From positions 124,001 through 188,000 of the forward strand of contig NZ_JAMBOY010000002.1 of the NCBI RefSeq assembly GCF_023715885.1: DNA of 64,000 nucleotides, read 5' to 3'. Both the position numbers and the translations under genes were made by a program. The stretch is from Microbacterium hydrocarbonoxydans (GTDB taxonomy: Bacteria; Actinomycetota; Actinomycetes; Actinomycetales; Microbacteriaceae). How positions within the stretch are numbered: the first letter of the stretch is position 1; each line of letters begins with the position of its first letter. Below are positions 25,505-34,849 of this stretch, in pieces. A model generated the notes under the pieces. That model saw only the letters and a program-made list of their open reading frames with translations. It was not told where the DNA came from and did no database searches.

Positions 25505-25534
25505 AGTATGCCACGGCGATTCTCACTGCGCCAA
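25505..25534 (-). promoter_or_regulatory. Promoter of tRNA-Glu
   Basis: On the minus strand TTGGCG (25529-25534) and CATACT (25505-25510) are 18 bases apart, about 38 bases upstream of the tRNA. Confidence 0.5.
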
Positions 25535-25619
25535 ATCGAGGCCGGAGGGAGCGGGATCCCGGGCGTGGCGTGCTGTCAAGCCGTTTGCGAGACCTATCGG
25601 AACGGAGTTGACTCACCTC

Positions 25620-26258
25620 ATGCGCGTCACGAAATTCGAACATGCCGCCCTCCGCATCGACAAGGGTACCGACGTCCTGTTGATCGATCCCGGTTCCTTC
25701 ACCAGCCCGCTCGACGACCTGAGCGGCCTCGTGGCGGTCGTCCTCACTCACGAACACCCCGACCACTGGACGCCCGAACACCTCGACCGCATCCTGCGCG
25801 CCGCACCCGGCACGCCGATCTTCGGCCCTGCCGGTGTCGCGAAGGCAGCCGACGGATATGACATCACCGTGGTCGCTCCGGGTGACACCGTGATGGCCGG
25901 CCCTTTCGAGCTGCGATTCTTCGGCGGGACGCACGAGGTCATCCACTCGTCGCTGCCCGTGCCCGAGAACGTGGGCGTGCTCGTGGACGGCGAGTTCTAC
26001 TACCCCGGCGACTCGTACGCCGTGCCCGAGGGCGTCGAGGTGGGAACGCTCGCAGCTCCGCTCGGGGCACCGTGGCTGAAGATCGGCGAGGCCATGGACT
26101 ATGTGCTCGCGGTCAAGCCGCGCCGCGCATTCGGCACGCACGACATGACGCTGTCGGTCGCCGGAAAGATGATGCACCGCGACCGCCTGAAATGGGCGAC
26201 CGAGCAGAACGGCGGCGAGTTCTTCGCACTCGAGCCGAACGACTCGCTCGACCTCTGA
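25620..26258 (+). CDS. MBL-fold metallo-hydrolase (UlaG-like)
   Basis: A 212-residue metallo-beta-lactamase-fold protein. The metal motif THEHPDHW is at residues 43-50, preceded by LIDPGSF; GTHEVIH, the PGDSYAVP turn and FGTHD give further ligands. It resembles UlaG/YycJ-like hydrolases rather than beta-lactamases. The ATG at 25620 is chosen; CGGAG lies 12 bases upstream. A phosphotransferase gene begins 2 bases after its stop, so the two are likely co-transcribed. The substrate is unknown. Confidence 0.82.
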   Translation: MRVTKFEHAALRIDKGTDVLLIDPGSFTSPLDDLSGLVAVVLTHEHPDHWTPEHLDRILRAAPGTPIFGPAGVAKAADGYDITVVAPGDTVMAGPFELRFFGGTHEVIHSSLPVPENVGVLVDGEFYYPGDSYAVPEGVEVGTLAAPLGAPWLKIGEAMDYVLAVKPRRAFGTHDMTLSVAGKMMHRDRLKWATEQNGGEFFALEPNDSLDL

Positions 26259-26260
26259 CG

Positions 26261-27145
26261 GTGGCGGACTCCCCCGCCGCCGAACGCCGCATCGACGAGG
26301 ACGACGTCCGCGCGCTTCTGCGCGCCCAGAAGGACTCGGCACACCTCGCGGATCTTCCGTTGAGGCAGGTCGCGGAGGGCTGGGACAACGCGATCTGGCG
26401 CCTCGGCGACGAACTCGCCGTACGGGTGCCCAGGCGGGCGCTGGCCTCGTCGCTCATCCGACACGAGCAACGGGCGCTTTCGATACTGGGTCCGCGCCTG
26501 GCCGAGCTCGGGATCCGCACACCGGTGCCGCTCGTCGTCGGTGCGCCGACCGAGGCGTTCCCCTGGCCGTGGTCGGTGGTGCCCTGGATCGACGGCACTC
26601 CTGCTCTCGGGCTGGGGGTGCGCGCCAACAATCCGTGGGCGCCGGACCTGGCCCGAGCCCTCGGCACCCTGCACCGGCCGGCACCCGCCGACGCGCCGCA
26701 GAACCCGGTGCGCGGCGTAGCGCTCGCGGTGCGAGACCACGCGATGCGGACGCGGCTCGCGCGACTCGACGAGACGGAGCCGATGCGATCGGCATGGGAC
26801 GCCGGAGTCGCCGCCCCTCCGGCATCCGAGACGGTCTGGATCCACGGGGATCTGCACCCCGGAAACATCCTCATCGCGAGCGGATCGCTGGCCGCACTCA
26901 TCGACTTCGGCGACGTCACATCCGGCGACCCCGCCTACGACCTCGCCGCGAGCTGGCTCCTCTTCGATCCCGAGGGCCGTTCGGCGTTCGTCACCGCCGC
27001 GGCGGGGCGATACGACGACGACACGTGGGTACGCGCTCGCGCCTGGGCTGCGTACCTGACGGCGGTGTTCCTCACCGAGAGCGACGACCGCCCCGATCTG
27101 CGCGCTCTGGGCGAGCGCGCGGTGGGGGAACTCGCCTCCCCGTGA
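26261..27145 (+). CDS. Aminoglycoside phosphotransferase-family kinase
   Basis: A 294-residue APH-fold kinase. The catalytic loop HGDLHPGN is at residues 195-202 and the metal motif DFGD at 215-218, with the N-lobe LRQVAEGWDNAIWRLGDELAVRVPRR cut into GWDNAIWRLG and AVRVPRR. It resembles APH/choline-kinase-type proteins that phosphorylate small hydroxyl or amino compounds; resistance should not be assumed. The GTG at 26261 lies 2 bases after the metallo-hydrolase stop and depends on coupling. The frame is open upstream but overlaps that gene out of phase. Confidence 0.82.
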   Translation: MADSPAAERRIDEDDVRALLRAQKDSAHLADLPLRQVAEGWDNAIWRLGDELAVRVPRRALASSLIRHEQRALSILGPRLAELGIRTPVPLVVGAPTEAFPWPWSVVPWIDGTPALGLGVRANNPWAPDLARALGTLHRPAPADAPQNPVRGVALAVRDHAMRTRLARLDETEPMRSAWDAGVAAPPASETVWIHGDLHPGNILIASGSLAALIDFGDVTSGDPAYDLAASWLLFDPEGRSAFVTAAAGRYDDDTWVRARAWAAYLTAVFLTESDDRPDLRALGERAVGELASP

Positions 27146-27149
27146 ACGC

Positions 27150-29627
27150 CTACTGAGCCGCGCGCACGCGGAGATCGCGCGCGAGGTGATCCCGCTGCTC
27201 CACGACGATCCGCCGCAGCGCCGCAGGGGCGTCGGGGTTCTCCTCGAGCCAGGCGTCCACAGGGCCCAGCGAGTCCGCCGCCGGGAACATCCCGACGACC
27301 AGGCGCTGTGCCAGCTCGATACTCCTGGTGCGCCACACGTCGGCGATGCGTGCGAAGTACTCGCCGTCGAAGCCTGCGATGAGATCGCGTCGACCGCCGA
27401 CGCGGAACCCGGCGATCTCGGCATCCAGGTGATCGTTGCTCAACGATTCGTCGTCCCACGCCGTCCGCCAGGCTTCGACACGCACCGACGCGTCAGGGCG
27501 CGCTGCCCTGGCCCGACGGGCCGCCGTGCGGCCGCTGCCGGTGTCATCGGCCTCTGCCTCGCGATCGATGTCGGCGAGGTCGGCGTGCCCGGTCGTGACG
27601 AGACCGGTGAGCAGCTGCCAGCGCAGGTCCGGGTCGATGGAGAGGCCCTCGGGCGCTCCGCCGTCGAGGATCCCTCGCACCTCGACGTGCCGGGCGTCGT
27701 CGAAGGCGGATGCCGCGGCGAGGGCGCGCGCCCAGGAGAGCTGCGCGTCGCTGCCGGGCTCGGCGTGCTGCAAGGCACTCCACGTCGTCTCCACCCACAG
27801 CCGTTGTTCGTCGCTGCGACGATCGTCGGCGACGAAATGACGGATGGCGAAGGCCGCGTTGGCGAGCACGCCGACGAGGAGTCCGATGTTCGACTCCGCG
27901 GGAGCGTGGGCGCGGACGATCGCGGTGTACCGCGAGGCGGACAGCTCGCCGTCGCGCGTGGCGTTCCACAGCGACGACCACACGAGGGCACGGGCCAGCG
28001 GGTCCTCGATCATCGACAGGGATTCCTCGACCGTGGCGAGCGAGCGCTCGTCGAGACGCACCTTCGCGTAGGTCAGGTCGTCGTCGTTCACGAGTATGAG
28101 GTCGGCCTCCGCGATTTCGACCTCGGTGCGCTCATCGGAGATGTCGAGGGAGATCTGGTCCCGTCGGACGATGTGATCGTGGACGCGGTCGTACAGACCG
28201 ATCCGCAGGCGGTGCGGCCGTGGATCCTGCTGCACGAGCACCGTGGCGTCGGCCGTGCGTTCGAGCCAGAGCGTCGAGAGGCCGGTGGTCTGCAGCCAGG
28301 CGCGGGACCACTCCGTCATGTCGCGGCCGGAGACGGCGCTCAGCTGCACGAGGAAGTCGTCGAGGGTGGTGTTGCCGTAGGCGTTGGCCGCGAAATAACG
28401 GCGCGCGCCCTCGAAGAACGCCTCGTCGCCGACGAAGGCGACGAGCTGCTTGAGCACTGCGGCGCCTTTCGCGTAGGTGATGCCGTCGAAGTTGAGCTTC
28501 GCCGCCTCGAGGTCGGTGATGTCGGCGACGATCGGATGCGTGGTGGGCAGCTGGTCCTGCTGATATGCCCAGGCCTTGCGAATCGCGGCGAACTTGACCC
28601 ACGCGTCATGGAACCGGGTCGCCACCGCCGAGGCGTGGGCGCCCATGTAGTCGGCGAACGATTCCTTGAGCCACAGGTCGTCCCACCACCTCATGGTCAC
28701 GAGGTCGCCGAACCACATATGGGCCATCTCATGCAGGATCGTGTTGGCCCTGGCGGCTCGCTGGGCGTCGGTCGCCGCGCCGCGCGACAGGTACGACTCG
28801 GTGAAGGTCACGAGGCCGGGGTTCTCCATGGCGCCGAGGTTGTACTCGGGAACGAAGATCTGGTCGTACTTGCCCCACGGGTACGGGAAGGCGAAGGCAT
28901 CCGTGAAGAAGTCCAGACCCTGTCGCGTGATCTCGAGGATCTCGTCCGATTCGAGGTACTGCGCGAGCGATTGGCGGACGAACACGCCGAGCGCGATGCT
29001 CTGGTCGTCGCGCTGCCATGCGCCGTCGACCTTCGCGTACGGCCCGGCCGCGACGGAGGTGATGTAGCTCGAGATCGGAAGCGTAGGGGCGAACTCGACA
29101 CGCTGCACTCCGACGCCCACGTCGATGGATGACGGCGACTGGTTCGACAGCACCTGCCACCCGGCCGGCGCGTCCACGACGAACGTGTACGACGCCTTGA
29201 GGTCGGGCTGCTCGAAGCACGCCATCACCCGTCGGGAGTCGGCCGGTTCGTACTGGGTGTAGAGGTACGTGAGTCCGTCGGCGGGGTCGTGGAACCGGTG
29301 CAGACCCTCACCCGACCGGCTGTACGCGCCGGTGCCCTCGACGCGCACCACGTTGTCGGCGGCGAGATCGCGGAGCTGGATGCGAGCACCGTCGTAGTCG
29401 ACCTCACGCTCCTCGCCGTTGACGACGACGCGATCGACGGAGAGCCCGATGAAGTCCAGCCAGATCGACTCCTTCGTCGAGGAGAACTCGAGGGTCGTCG
29501 TCGTCGCGAAACCCGCACGGGCCCGCTCGGGCGCACCCGTCAGATCGAGCTCGACGCGGATGCTGCGCGCGGTGATCGCAGCGGATCGCGCGGCGGTCTC
29601 CTCGCGGGTGAGGTTGGCTGTGTCCAT
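27150..29627 (-). CDS. pepN: Aminopeptidase N (M1 family)
   Basis: An 825-residue zinc aminopeptidase that trims N-terminal residues from peptides in the cytoplasm. The exopeptidase motif GAMENPG is at residues 265-271, the zinc motif HExxH at 299-303 (HEMAH) and the third ligand Glu at 322 in KESF. The N-terminal beta-saddle and the long C-terminal helical domain are present. Length is in the range of actinobacterial PepN. It converges on the phosphotransferase gene with a 4-base gap. Confidence 0.95.
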   Translation of the reverse strand: MDTANLTREETAARSAAITARSIRVELDLTGAPERARAGFATTTTLEFSSTKESIWLDFIGLSVDRVVVNGEEREVDYDGARIQLRDLAADNVVRVEGTGAYSRSGEGLHRFHDPADGLTYLYTQYEPADSRRVMACFEQPDLKASYTFVVDAPAGWQVLSNQSPSSIDVGVGVQRVEFAPTLPISSYITSVAAGPYAKVDGAWQRDDQSIALGVFVRQSLAQYLESDEILEITRQGLDFFTDAFAFPYPWGKYDQIFVPEYNLGAMENPGLVTFTESYLSRGAATDAQRAARANTILHEMAHMWFGDLVTMRWWDDLWLKESFADYMGAHASAVATRFHDAWVKFAAIRKAWAYQQDQLPTTHPIVADITDLEAAKLNFDGITYAKGAAVLKQLVAFVGDEAFFEGARRYFAANAYGNTTLDDFLVQLSAVSGRDMTEWSRAWLQTTGLSTLWLERTADATVLVQQDPRPHRLRIGLYDRVHDHIVRRDQISLDISDERTEVEIAEADLILVNDDDLTYAKVRLDERSLATVEESLSMIEDPLARALVWSSLWNATRDGELSASRYTAIVRAHAPAESNIGLLVGVLANAAFAIRHFVADDRRSDEQRLWVETTWSALQHAEPGSDAQLSWARALAAASAFDDARHVEVRGILDGGAPEGLSIDPDLRWQLLTGLVTTGHADLADIDREAEADDTGSGRTAARRARAARPDASVRVEAWRTAWDDESLSNDHLDAEIAGFRVGGRRDLIAGFDGEYFARIADVWRTRSIELAQRLVVGMFPAADSLGPVDAWLEENPDAPAALRRIVVEQRDHLARDLRVRAAQ

Positions 29628-29639
29628 GGCTCCATCCTG
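29628..29639 (-). promoter_or_regulatory. Possible leaderless promoter of pepN
   Basis: CAGGAT (29634-29639, minus strand) ends six bases before the pepN ATG, but lacks the first T of the -10 consensus. The same bases could be read as a short Shine-Dalgarno (AGGA). Confidence 0.3.
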
Positions 29640-29686
29640 TCATCCGGCCTCGCCTCGGCCGACCCGGCCCGGACGGCCGACTGCGA

Positions 29687-30652
29687 TCACTTGCCGATCA
29701 GTCGCCTGATCGCGGTCTCGGGGGACACGGAGAGGTCGAGGGTTCTACCGCGCGCGTAGAGGCGAAAGACCCTCGGGTCGATGTAGCTGTTGCGGGCGAC
29801 GGCGACCGTGTTGCCCAGGGCGGATGCCGTGGCCTGTACGGCGAGCCGCTCCGCCTTGCGGCGCTCGTTCTTGCCCTCGAGCGGGCCGATCCGCGCGAGT
29901 GCGTCGGCCGCGAGGATCGTGCCGTGCAACGTTCGGAAGTCCTTCGCCGTGAACGCCGTACCCGCCACCTTCCGCAGATAGTCGTTGATCTCGCCCGACG
30001 TCAGCCGCACGCGTCGACGACCCTTGCGATAGGCGAGCAGTGTGGCCCGCGGAGATCCGACCGCGAACTCCGACAGCGCCTCGGCGAGCGGCCCGTCGGT
30101 GATCTCGATCGACGCGAGCTGCTTGCTCTTGGCGGGGAACTCGAGGGCGACAGTGCTTCCGTCGATCCGCACGTCACGACGGCGGAGGGTGCTCAGCCCT
30201 CGGCTCCCATGCTTGACGAGGTAGCGCTCCGAACCGATGCGCAGGGCTCCGTCGTCGAGCAGACGGAACGCGACCGCGAGTGCGCGCTCCTTCGACAGGC
30301 CCGGTTCGCCGATCGCACGGGTGACCCTGCGGCGAGCCGAAGGCAGCGCGGCGGCGAGGCGCAAGGCCCTGGCGAACTTGCGCTGGTCCCGCCCCGCACG
30401 CCACAGCGGGTGGTAGAGGTACTGACGCCTCCCCGCGTCGTCGGTGCCGACGGCCTGGATGTGCGCCAGCGGATCGGCCGCGATCCAGACATCTGTCCAG
30501 CGCGGCGGGATCACTAGATCCTGGATGCGCTCGCGGTCAGCCTCGACGACCGGTTGCTCGCCGGCGTCGAGGTAGCGGAACCCCGACCCTGAACGAACGC
30601 GACGGATTCCCGGCTCCTCGCCCGGGACCACTCGCCTCAGCGCCATGCGCAT
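29687..30652 (-). CDS. DNA topoisomerase IB (poxvirus/bacterial type)
   Basis: A 321-residue type IB topoisomerase of the small bacterial (poxvirus-like) class, which relaxes supercoils through a 3'-phosphotyrosine. The core reads IPPRWTDVWIAADPLAHIQA, then YLYHPLWRAGRDQRKF, RIGSERYLVKHGSRGLSTL, TAKDFRTLHGT, and the catalytic tyrosine is Tyr290 in NSYIDPRV. Arg and Lys active-site residues lie in those motifs. Found in a minority of bacteria, it adds to gyrase and topoisomerase I. It stands alone, 59 bases upstream of pepN. Confidence 0.92.
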   Translation of the reverse strand: MRMALRRVVPGEEPGIRRVRSGSGFRYLDAGEQPVVEADRERIQDLVIPPRWTDVWIAADPLAHIQAVGTDDAGRRQYLYHPLWRAGRDQRKFARALRLAAALPSARRRVTRAIGEPGLSKERALAVAFRLLDDGALRIGSERYLVKHGSRGLSTLRRRDVRIDGSTVALEFPAKSKQLASIEITDGPLAEALSEFAVGSPRATLLAYRKGRRRVRLTSGEINDYLRKVAGTAFTAKDFRTLHGTILAADALARIGPLEGKNERRKAERLAVQATASALGNTVAVARNSYIDPRVFRLYARGRTLDLSVSPETAIRRLIGK

Positions 30653-30824
30653 TCTCCCCTGATCGGTCGTCTCGGCACGGTGTCGACGATGCCCGAGTCT
30701 CTGACGCGCGGGAAGGGCGTGGCGTCGGATGCGGACGATCTGCTAGTGGACCGCGCCCGTACGCAGCCGTGGGCCGTGGTATCTCGATTGTCGACGGTGA
30801 CGACCGTCTGCCATCCTCATGTGT

Positions 30825-31817
30825 ATGACGATGTCACTCGATCAGTTCCGTGAGGCCCTCAAGCGAGCGGACCTGCGCGGCCCGCTGGGTCTGCAGCTCA
30901 GCGACGTCGACGCAGAGCTTGTCGCGCACGATCCGGCATCCTCTCAGAGCTGGTACGCCTACTGGCTCTCCCTCCAGCCCGCCGCCGCGCAGCCGACTCC
31001 CCCGCCACCCGCCGCGGCCTCCGTCTCGCCGGAGCCGGCCGCCGGCGTACCCGCGGCCGCATCGGGCTTCGACGCCACACCGCCGCCTTTCTCCCCTGCC
31101 CCGCAGCGCGCCCAGACGCCCACGACGCCGTACCCGGGCGCTCCCACCGCGCAGTACCCGGGCGCTCCGACGTCGTCATACCCCGGTGAACCTGCACAGG
31201 ACGCGCACCCGACGGCGTCGTACGCTCCGACAGCGGTGCCGGCCGGCGGCGACCCCGGCTCCCCTCTCCGTGGGACCGCGCAGTATGCCGGGATGCCAGC
31301 GATGGACGGCGCGGGCGCGAAGAAGCGCAACGTCGGGCTGTGGGTGACTCTGTCGATCCTCGGTGCGCTGCTGCTGATCATCGCCATCGTCGTCGTCACG
31401 GCCTTCACGACGGCACGGCACTGGACGAAGGTCGACGTGCCGGAGCAGCCGGAGACCTTCCACAGCGAGGAGTACGAGACCGGTCGCTACGACGTCTCGA
31501 TGGACACCGTCAACCCCTGCTACGTCAACCAGGATTGGACCGACTGCACCAACCTGCTGCAGGCCAGCTACGACGCGAACTGCGCCGGTGTGGAGCTGAC
31601 CGAGACGGCGACGGCGATCTGCGCTGACTACAGCAACGCGATCAGCCAGATGCGGGCGCAGGACAGCGAAGGCGCGTACGTCGCGACCCTCGGCACGTAT
31701 GGGAATCTGACGCGGACGCCCGAGATCGACACCCGGCAGGTGTCCAACGACGACTACCGTCCCGCCGAGACCCACGAGGCCGTCTGCTACCTCGGGTTCC
31801 TCGGGGAGTGCGAGTAG
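30825..31817 (+). CDS. Unknown single-pass membrane protein with Pro-rich N-terminus
   Basis: A 330-residue protein I do not recognise. A short N-terminal segment (MSLDQFREALKRADLRGPLG) is followed by about 110 residues rich in Pro, Ala and Tyr with repeats of YPGAPT, then one membrane segment (about residues 168-192, VTLSILGALLLIIAIVVVT) and a C-terminal extracytoplasmic domain with several cysteines (PCYVNQDWTDCTNLLQASY, CAGVELTETATAICADY, CYLGFLGECE). The layout resembles actinobacterial DUF4190-like envelope proteins. ATG 30825 is chosen because CATCCT lies seven bases upstream; ATGs at 30819 and 30831 are alternatives. Confidence 0.7.
   Translation: MTMSLDQFREALKRADLRGPLGLQLSDVDAELVAHDPASSQSWYAYWLSLQPAAAQPTPPPPAAASVSPEPAAGVPAAASGFDATPPPFSPAPQRAQTPTTPYPGAPTAQYPGAPTSSYPGEPAQDAHPTASYAPTAVPAGGDPGSPLRGTAQYAGMPAMDGAGAKKRNVGLWVTLSILGALLLIIAIVVVTAFTTARHWTKVDVPEQPETFHSEEYETGRYDVSMDTVNPCYVNQDWTDCTNLLQASYDANCAGVELTETATAICADYSNAISQMRAQDSEGAYVATLGTYGNLTRTPEIDTRQVSNDDYRPAETHEAVCYLGFLGECE
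31130..31195 (+). repeat. Short tandem repeats encoding YPGAPT
   Basis: Three copies of a unit encoding YPGAPT/YPGEPA, each starting TACCCGGGCGCTCC or a close variant, lie inside the Pro-rich region of the unknown membrane protein. They are in frame, so the number of units can change without breaking the gene. Confidence 0.6.
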
Positions 31818-31843
31818 CCGCGCGACACCGCTTCCCGGAGACG

Positions 31844-31874
31844 ACGAAACCCCCGCCTGAGCGGGGGTTTTCGT
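31844..31874. terminator. Bidirectional terminator before tRNA-Gln
   Basis: Arms ACGAAACCCCCGC (31844-31856) and GCGGGGGTTTTCGT (31861-31874) around CTGA, followed by TTTG on the plus strand. It lies between the membrane-protein gene and the 3' end of tRNA-Gln and can serve both. Confidence 0.8.
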
Positions 31875-31878
31875 TTTG

Positions 31879-31950
31879 CTGGGGTACCTGGACTCGAACC
31901 AAGAACAACTGAACCAGAATCAGCCGTGTTGCCAATTACACCATACCCCA
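31879..31950 (-). tRNA. tRNA-Gln (anticodon CTG)
   Basis: A 72-base cloverleaf on the minus strand. The acceptor arms are TGGGGTA/TACCCCA with discriminator G, and the anticodon loop TTCTGGT gives CTG for CAG codons. CCA is not encoded. It lies just downstream of gltX. Confidence 0.94.
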
Positions 31951-31982
31951 AGGGCGAAACCGGAGCCTCGCACCGAGAGTCA

Positions 31983-32012
31983 AGCCTACCCGAGCGGCGA
32001 CCGGAATGCCAA
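31983..32012 (-). promoter_or_regulatory. Promoter of tRNA-Gln
   Basis: TTGGCA (32007-32012) and TAGGCT (31983-31988) on the minus strand are 18 bases apart, in the gap between gltX and the tRNA. The layout matches the tRNA-Glu promoter. Confidence 0.55.
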
Positions 32013-32047
32013 AACGCTCGGCCCCGGTCGCCCGCCCGGGCGCGCCG

Positions 32048-33553
32048 TCACTGGGACAGGACGCCAGCCAGACCGCGGAGCCGGCGAAGCGACTCGTCCT
32101 TTCCGATGAGCTCCATCGACTCGAACAGCGGCGGCGACACACGCCGACCGGTGATCGCGACGCGCGGCGGGCCGTAGGCGACGCGGGGCTTCAGTTCGAG
32201 GTTCTCGACGAGGGCGGTGGCGAGAGCGTCCTGGATCTGCTCCGGGGTGAACTCCTCGACGGGCTCGAGCGCCGCGACGCAGGTCTGCAGCACCTCCGCG
32301 GCATTGGCCGGGAGCCCCTTCAGCGCGTCGGCGTCGTACGACACCTCGTCGACGAAGAGGAAGCCGAGCATCCCCGGCACATCGCCCAGCAGCTGCACGC
32401 GCTCCTGCACGAGCGGCGCCGCCCGGAAGGCGAGGACCAGCTCGTCGTGCGTCGGCTCGTCGAAGAGCCCCGCGGCGGCGAGGTACGGGATGGTGCGCTC
32501 GGCGAAGTCCTTCTCCCCCAGCATCCGGATGTGGTCGCCGTTGATCGACTCGGCCTTCTTCTGGTCGAAGCGCGCCGGGTTCGGGTTGACGTTCGTGATG
32601 TCGAACGCCTCGATGAACTCTTCGAGCGAGAACACGTCGCGGTCCGGGCCGATCGACCATCCGAGCAGAGCCAGGTAGTTCAGAAGACCCTCATGAATGA
32701 ACCCGCGCTCGCGGTGCAGGAAGAGATCGGCCTGCGGGTCGCGCTTCGAGAGTTTCTTCGTGCCGGTCTCCCCCAGCACGAGCGGCATGTGGGCGAAGCG
32801 AGGCACGAACGTCGTCACGCCTGCGTCGATGAGGGCCGCGTAGAGGGCGAGCTGACGGGCCGTCGACGGCATGAGGTCCTCGCCGCGCAGCACGTGGGTG
32901 ATCCCCATGAGCGCGTCGTCGACGGGGTTCACGAACGTGTACAGCGGAATGCCGTTGGGCCGCACCACGACGAAGTCGGGGAACGACCCCGCGGGGAACG
33001 TCACCTCGCCGCGGATGAGATCGACGTACGTGACGTCCTCGTCCGGCACGCGCAGGCGCAGCGCGGGCTGACGCCCCTCGGCGCGGAACGCGGCCTTCTG
33101 CTCGTCGGTCAGGTTCCGGTCGAAGTTGTCGTAGCCGAGCTGCTTGGCACGGCCCGCCGCCTCGTTACGGGCATCGATCTCCTCGGCGGTCGAGAAGCTC
33201 TCGTAGAGCGCCCCGGTCGCGAGCAGCTTGTCGATGACACCTCGGTAGATGTCGTGGCGCTCCGACTGGCGGTACGGCGCGTGCGGGCCGCCCACCTCGA
33301 CACCCTCGTCCCAGTCGATCTTGAGCCAGGTGAGCGCGTCGACGAGCTGTCGGAAGCTCTCCTCGCTGTCGCGCGCGGCGTCGGTGTCCTCGATGCGGAA
33401 CACCATCTTCCCGCCGTTGTGGCGCGCATACGCCCAGTTGAAGAGCGCGGTGCGAACCATGCCGACATGCGGCAGGCCCGTCGGCGAAGGGCAGAAGCGG
33501 ACGCGGACGTCGGCACCGCTGGCGGTCGTGGTGAGGGGATGAGGAGTAGCCAT
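32048..33553 (-). CDS. gltX: Glutamate--tRNA ligase
   Basis: A 501-residue class I aminoacyl-tRNA synthetase. The HIGH-type motif is PHVG at residues 28-31 ([11 protein letters not shown]), and the KMSKS-type motif is KLSKR near residue 265. A C-terminal helical anticodon-binding domain follows. Most Actinobacteria lack GlnRS and charge tRNA-Gln with Glu before GatCAB amidation, so this enzyme is probably non-discriminating; the neighbouring tRNA-Gln fits that. TAGAAT lies nine bases before the ATG, leaving almost no 5' UTR. Confidence 0.96.
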   Translation of the reverse strand: MATPHPLTTTASGADVRVRFCPSPTGLPHVGMVRTALFNWAYARHNGGKMVFRIEDTDAARDSEESFRQLVDALTWLKIDWDEGVEVGGPHAPYRQSERHDIYRGVIDKLLATGALYESFSTAEEIDARNEAAGRAKQLGYDNFDRNLTDEQKAAFRAEGRQPALRLRVPDEDVTYVDLIRGEVTFPAGSFPDFVVVRPNGIPLYTFVNPVDDALMGITHVLRGEDLMPSTARQLALYAALIDAGVTTFVPRFAHMPLVLGETGTKKLSKRDPQADLFLHRERGFIHEGLLNYLALLGWSIGPDRDVFSLEEFIEAFDITNVNPNPARFDQKKAESINGDHIRMLGEKDFAERTIPYLAAAGLFDEPTHDELVLAFRAAPLVQERVQLLGDVPGMLGFLFVDEVSYDADALKGLPANAAEVLQTCVAALEPVEEFTPEQIQDALATALVENLELKPRVAYGPPRVAITGRRVSPPLFESMELIGKDESLRRLRGLAGVLSQ

Positions 33554-33565
33554 AGCCCTTCGATT

Positions 33566-34849
33566 CTACGGCGCAGGCGTCGCTCTCCCCTGCCGCGTCC
33601 GCCGCACCGCGAGCGGCGACAGCGCGACGATCGCGGCGACGAGCACGGAGGCCGCGATCCCGAGCCCGGCGTACTGGAAGTTCGCGAGGAGGACGCCGGC
33701 GAGCACGGCGCCGGCCGCGGCGGAGAGACTCATCAGCGAGTCGCTGCGCCCCTGCCGCCGTGTGCGGAGTTCGGGCGCGCTCGCCTCGGTCAGCAGCGCC
33801 GCACCCGCGACCGTGGCGGCGCTCCAGCCGAGGCCGAGCAGGATCAGCGCGACCATGACACCCCACTCCTGATCGTTCACGAACACGGCGAAGGCCAGAG
33901 CGCCGCCGAGCAGCGCCTGCCCGAGCAGGACGACGCGCAGCCTGCCCCACCGGTCGGCCAGGATGCCGAACAGCGGCGACAGCGCGTACATACCGCCGAC
34001 ATGCAGAGCGATAGTGATGCCGACGAGGGCCGAGACGTCGGCCGGCGTCGGCGCCATGCCGTGCGCGCCGTGCGCCATGTGGGCGAGGTGCACGGGGGTC
34101 ATGGCCATGACCGAGGCCATGACGACATGCGATCCGGCGATCGCGAAGACGGCGTAGCGCGCCACGACGGGGCGATCCTCGATGGCACGGCCCACGGTCG
34201 CCGCTGCCGCGACAGCGAGCCTCTGCGCCGTGAGCAGCGGATCAGGGCGAAGGGCGATGAGATACAGCGCCAGGGCCGCGCACTGTGCGACGAACGAGAA
34301 GGCGTAGGAGCCCGTCTGCGGCGGCATCCCGATGATCTCGCCGACGACCTCGCCCGGGCCGAGGAGCAGCGGTCCCGCGACCCCGCCGATGGTCGTGGCC
34401 CACACGACGATCGACAGATCCCTGCCCCGATGCTGGGGAGAGGCGAGGTCGGTCGCGGCGAACCTCGACTGCAGATTGCCGGCGTTGCCCGCTCCGATCA
34501 TGACGATGCCGACGAGCAGCAGCGGGAAGAGCCGCAGGGAGGCGGCGGCGATGACAACGGCGATGCCGACCAGCGCGAAGAGGTTGCCGAGGGTCAGAGC
34601 GCGCCTGCGTCCCACCCGCGCGGCGAGCCTGGCCAGCGGGATGGCGCACAGCGCCGCGCCGAGAGTCACCGACGCGGTCGCGAGGCCCGACAGGGCGTCG
34701 TCGCCGGAGATGTCTGCAGCGAGCAGGGCGCCCAGCGACACCGTCGCCCCGAAGGCGATACCGCCCAGCACCTGCCCGATCGACAGGATCAGGACAGTTC
34801 GCCGCTGAACGCGGAGGATCTGCGCCGCCGAGAGGGCGACGTCACTCAT
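33566..34849 (-). CDS. MFS transporter
   Basis: A 427-residue major facilitator protein with about twelve membrane segments. The motif-A-like loop LARLAARVGRRRALTLGNL follows segment 2, and FGILADRWGRLRVVLLGQ marks the second half. His-rich TPVHLAHMAHGAHGMAP stands between the halves. It overlaps the FAH-family gene by 4 bases, so the carrier is translated with that hydrolase and may move a related acid. The start ATG 34849 is set by the overlap; the longer open frame is antisense to nothing conserved. Confidence 0.83.
   Translation of the reverse strand: MSDVALSAAQILRVQRRTVLILSIGQVLGGIAFGATVSLGALLAADISGDDALSGLATASVTLGAALCAIPLARLAARVGRRRALTLGNLFALVGIAVVIAAASLRLFPLLLVGIVMIGAGNAGNLQSRFAATDLASPQHRGRDLSIVVWATTIGGVAGPLLLGPGEVVGEIIGMPPQTGSYAFSFVAQCAALALYLIALRPDPLLTAQRLAVAAAATVGRAIEDRPVVARYAVFAIAGSHVVMASVMAMTPVHLAHMAHGAHGMAPTPADVSALVGITIALHVGGMYALSPLFGILADRWGRLRVVLLGQALLGGALAFAVFVNDQEWGVMVALILLGLGWSAATVAGAALLTEASAPELRTRRQGRSDSLMSLSAAAGAVLAGVLLANFQYAGLGIAASVLVAAIVALSPLAVRRTRQGRATPAP

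Noticed and set aside
26261..27145. Calling the APH-family kinase an antibiotic-resistance gene
   Set aside because: It has the kinase core only and sits with a metallo-hydrolase in a housekeeping region; the family contains many metabolic kinases.
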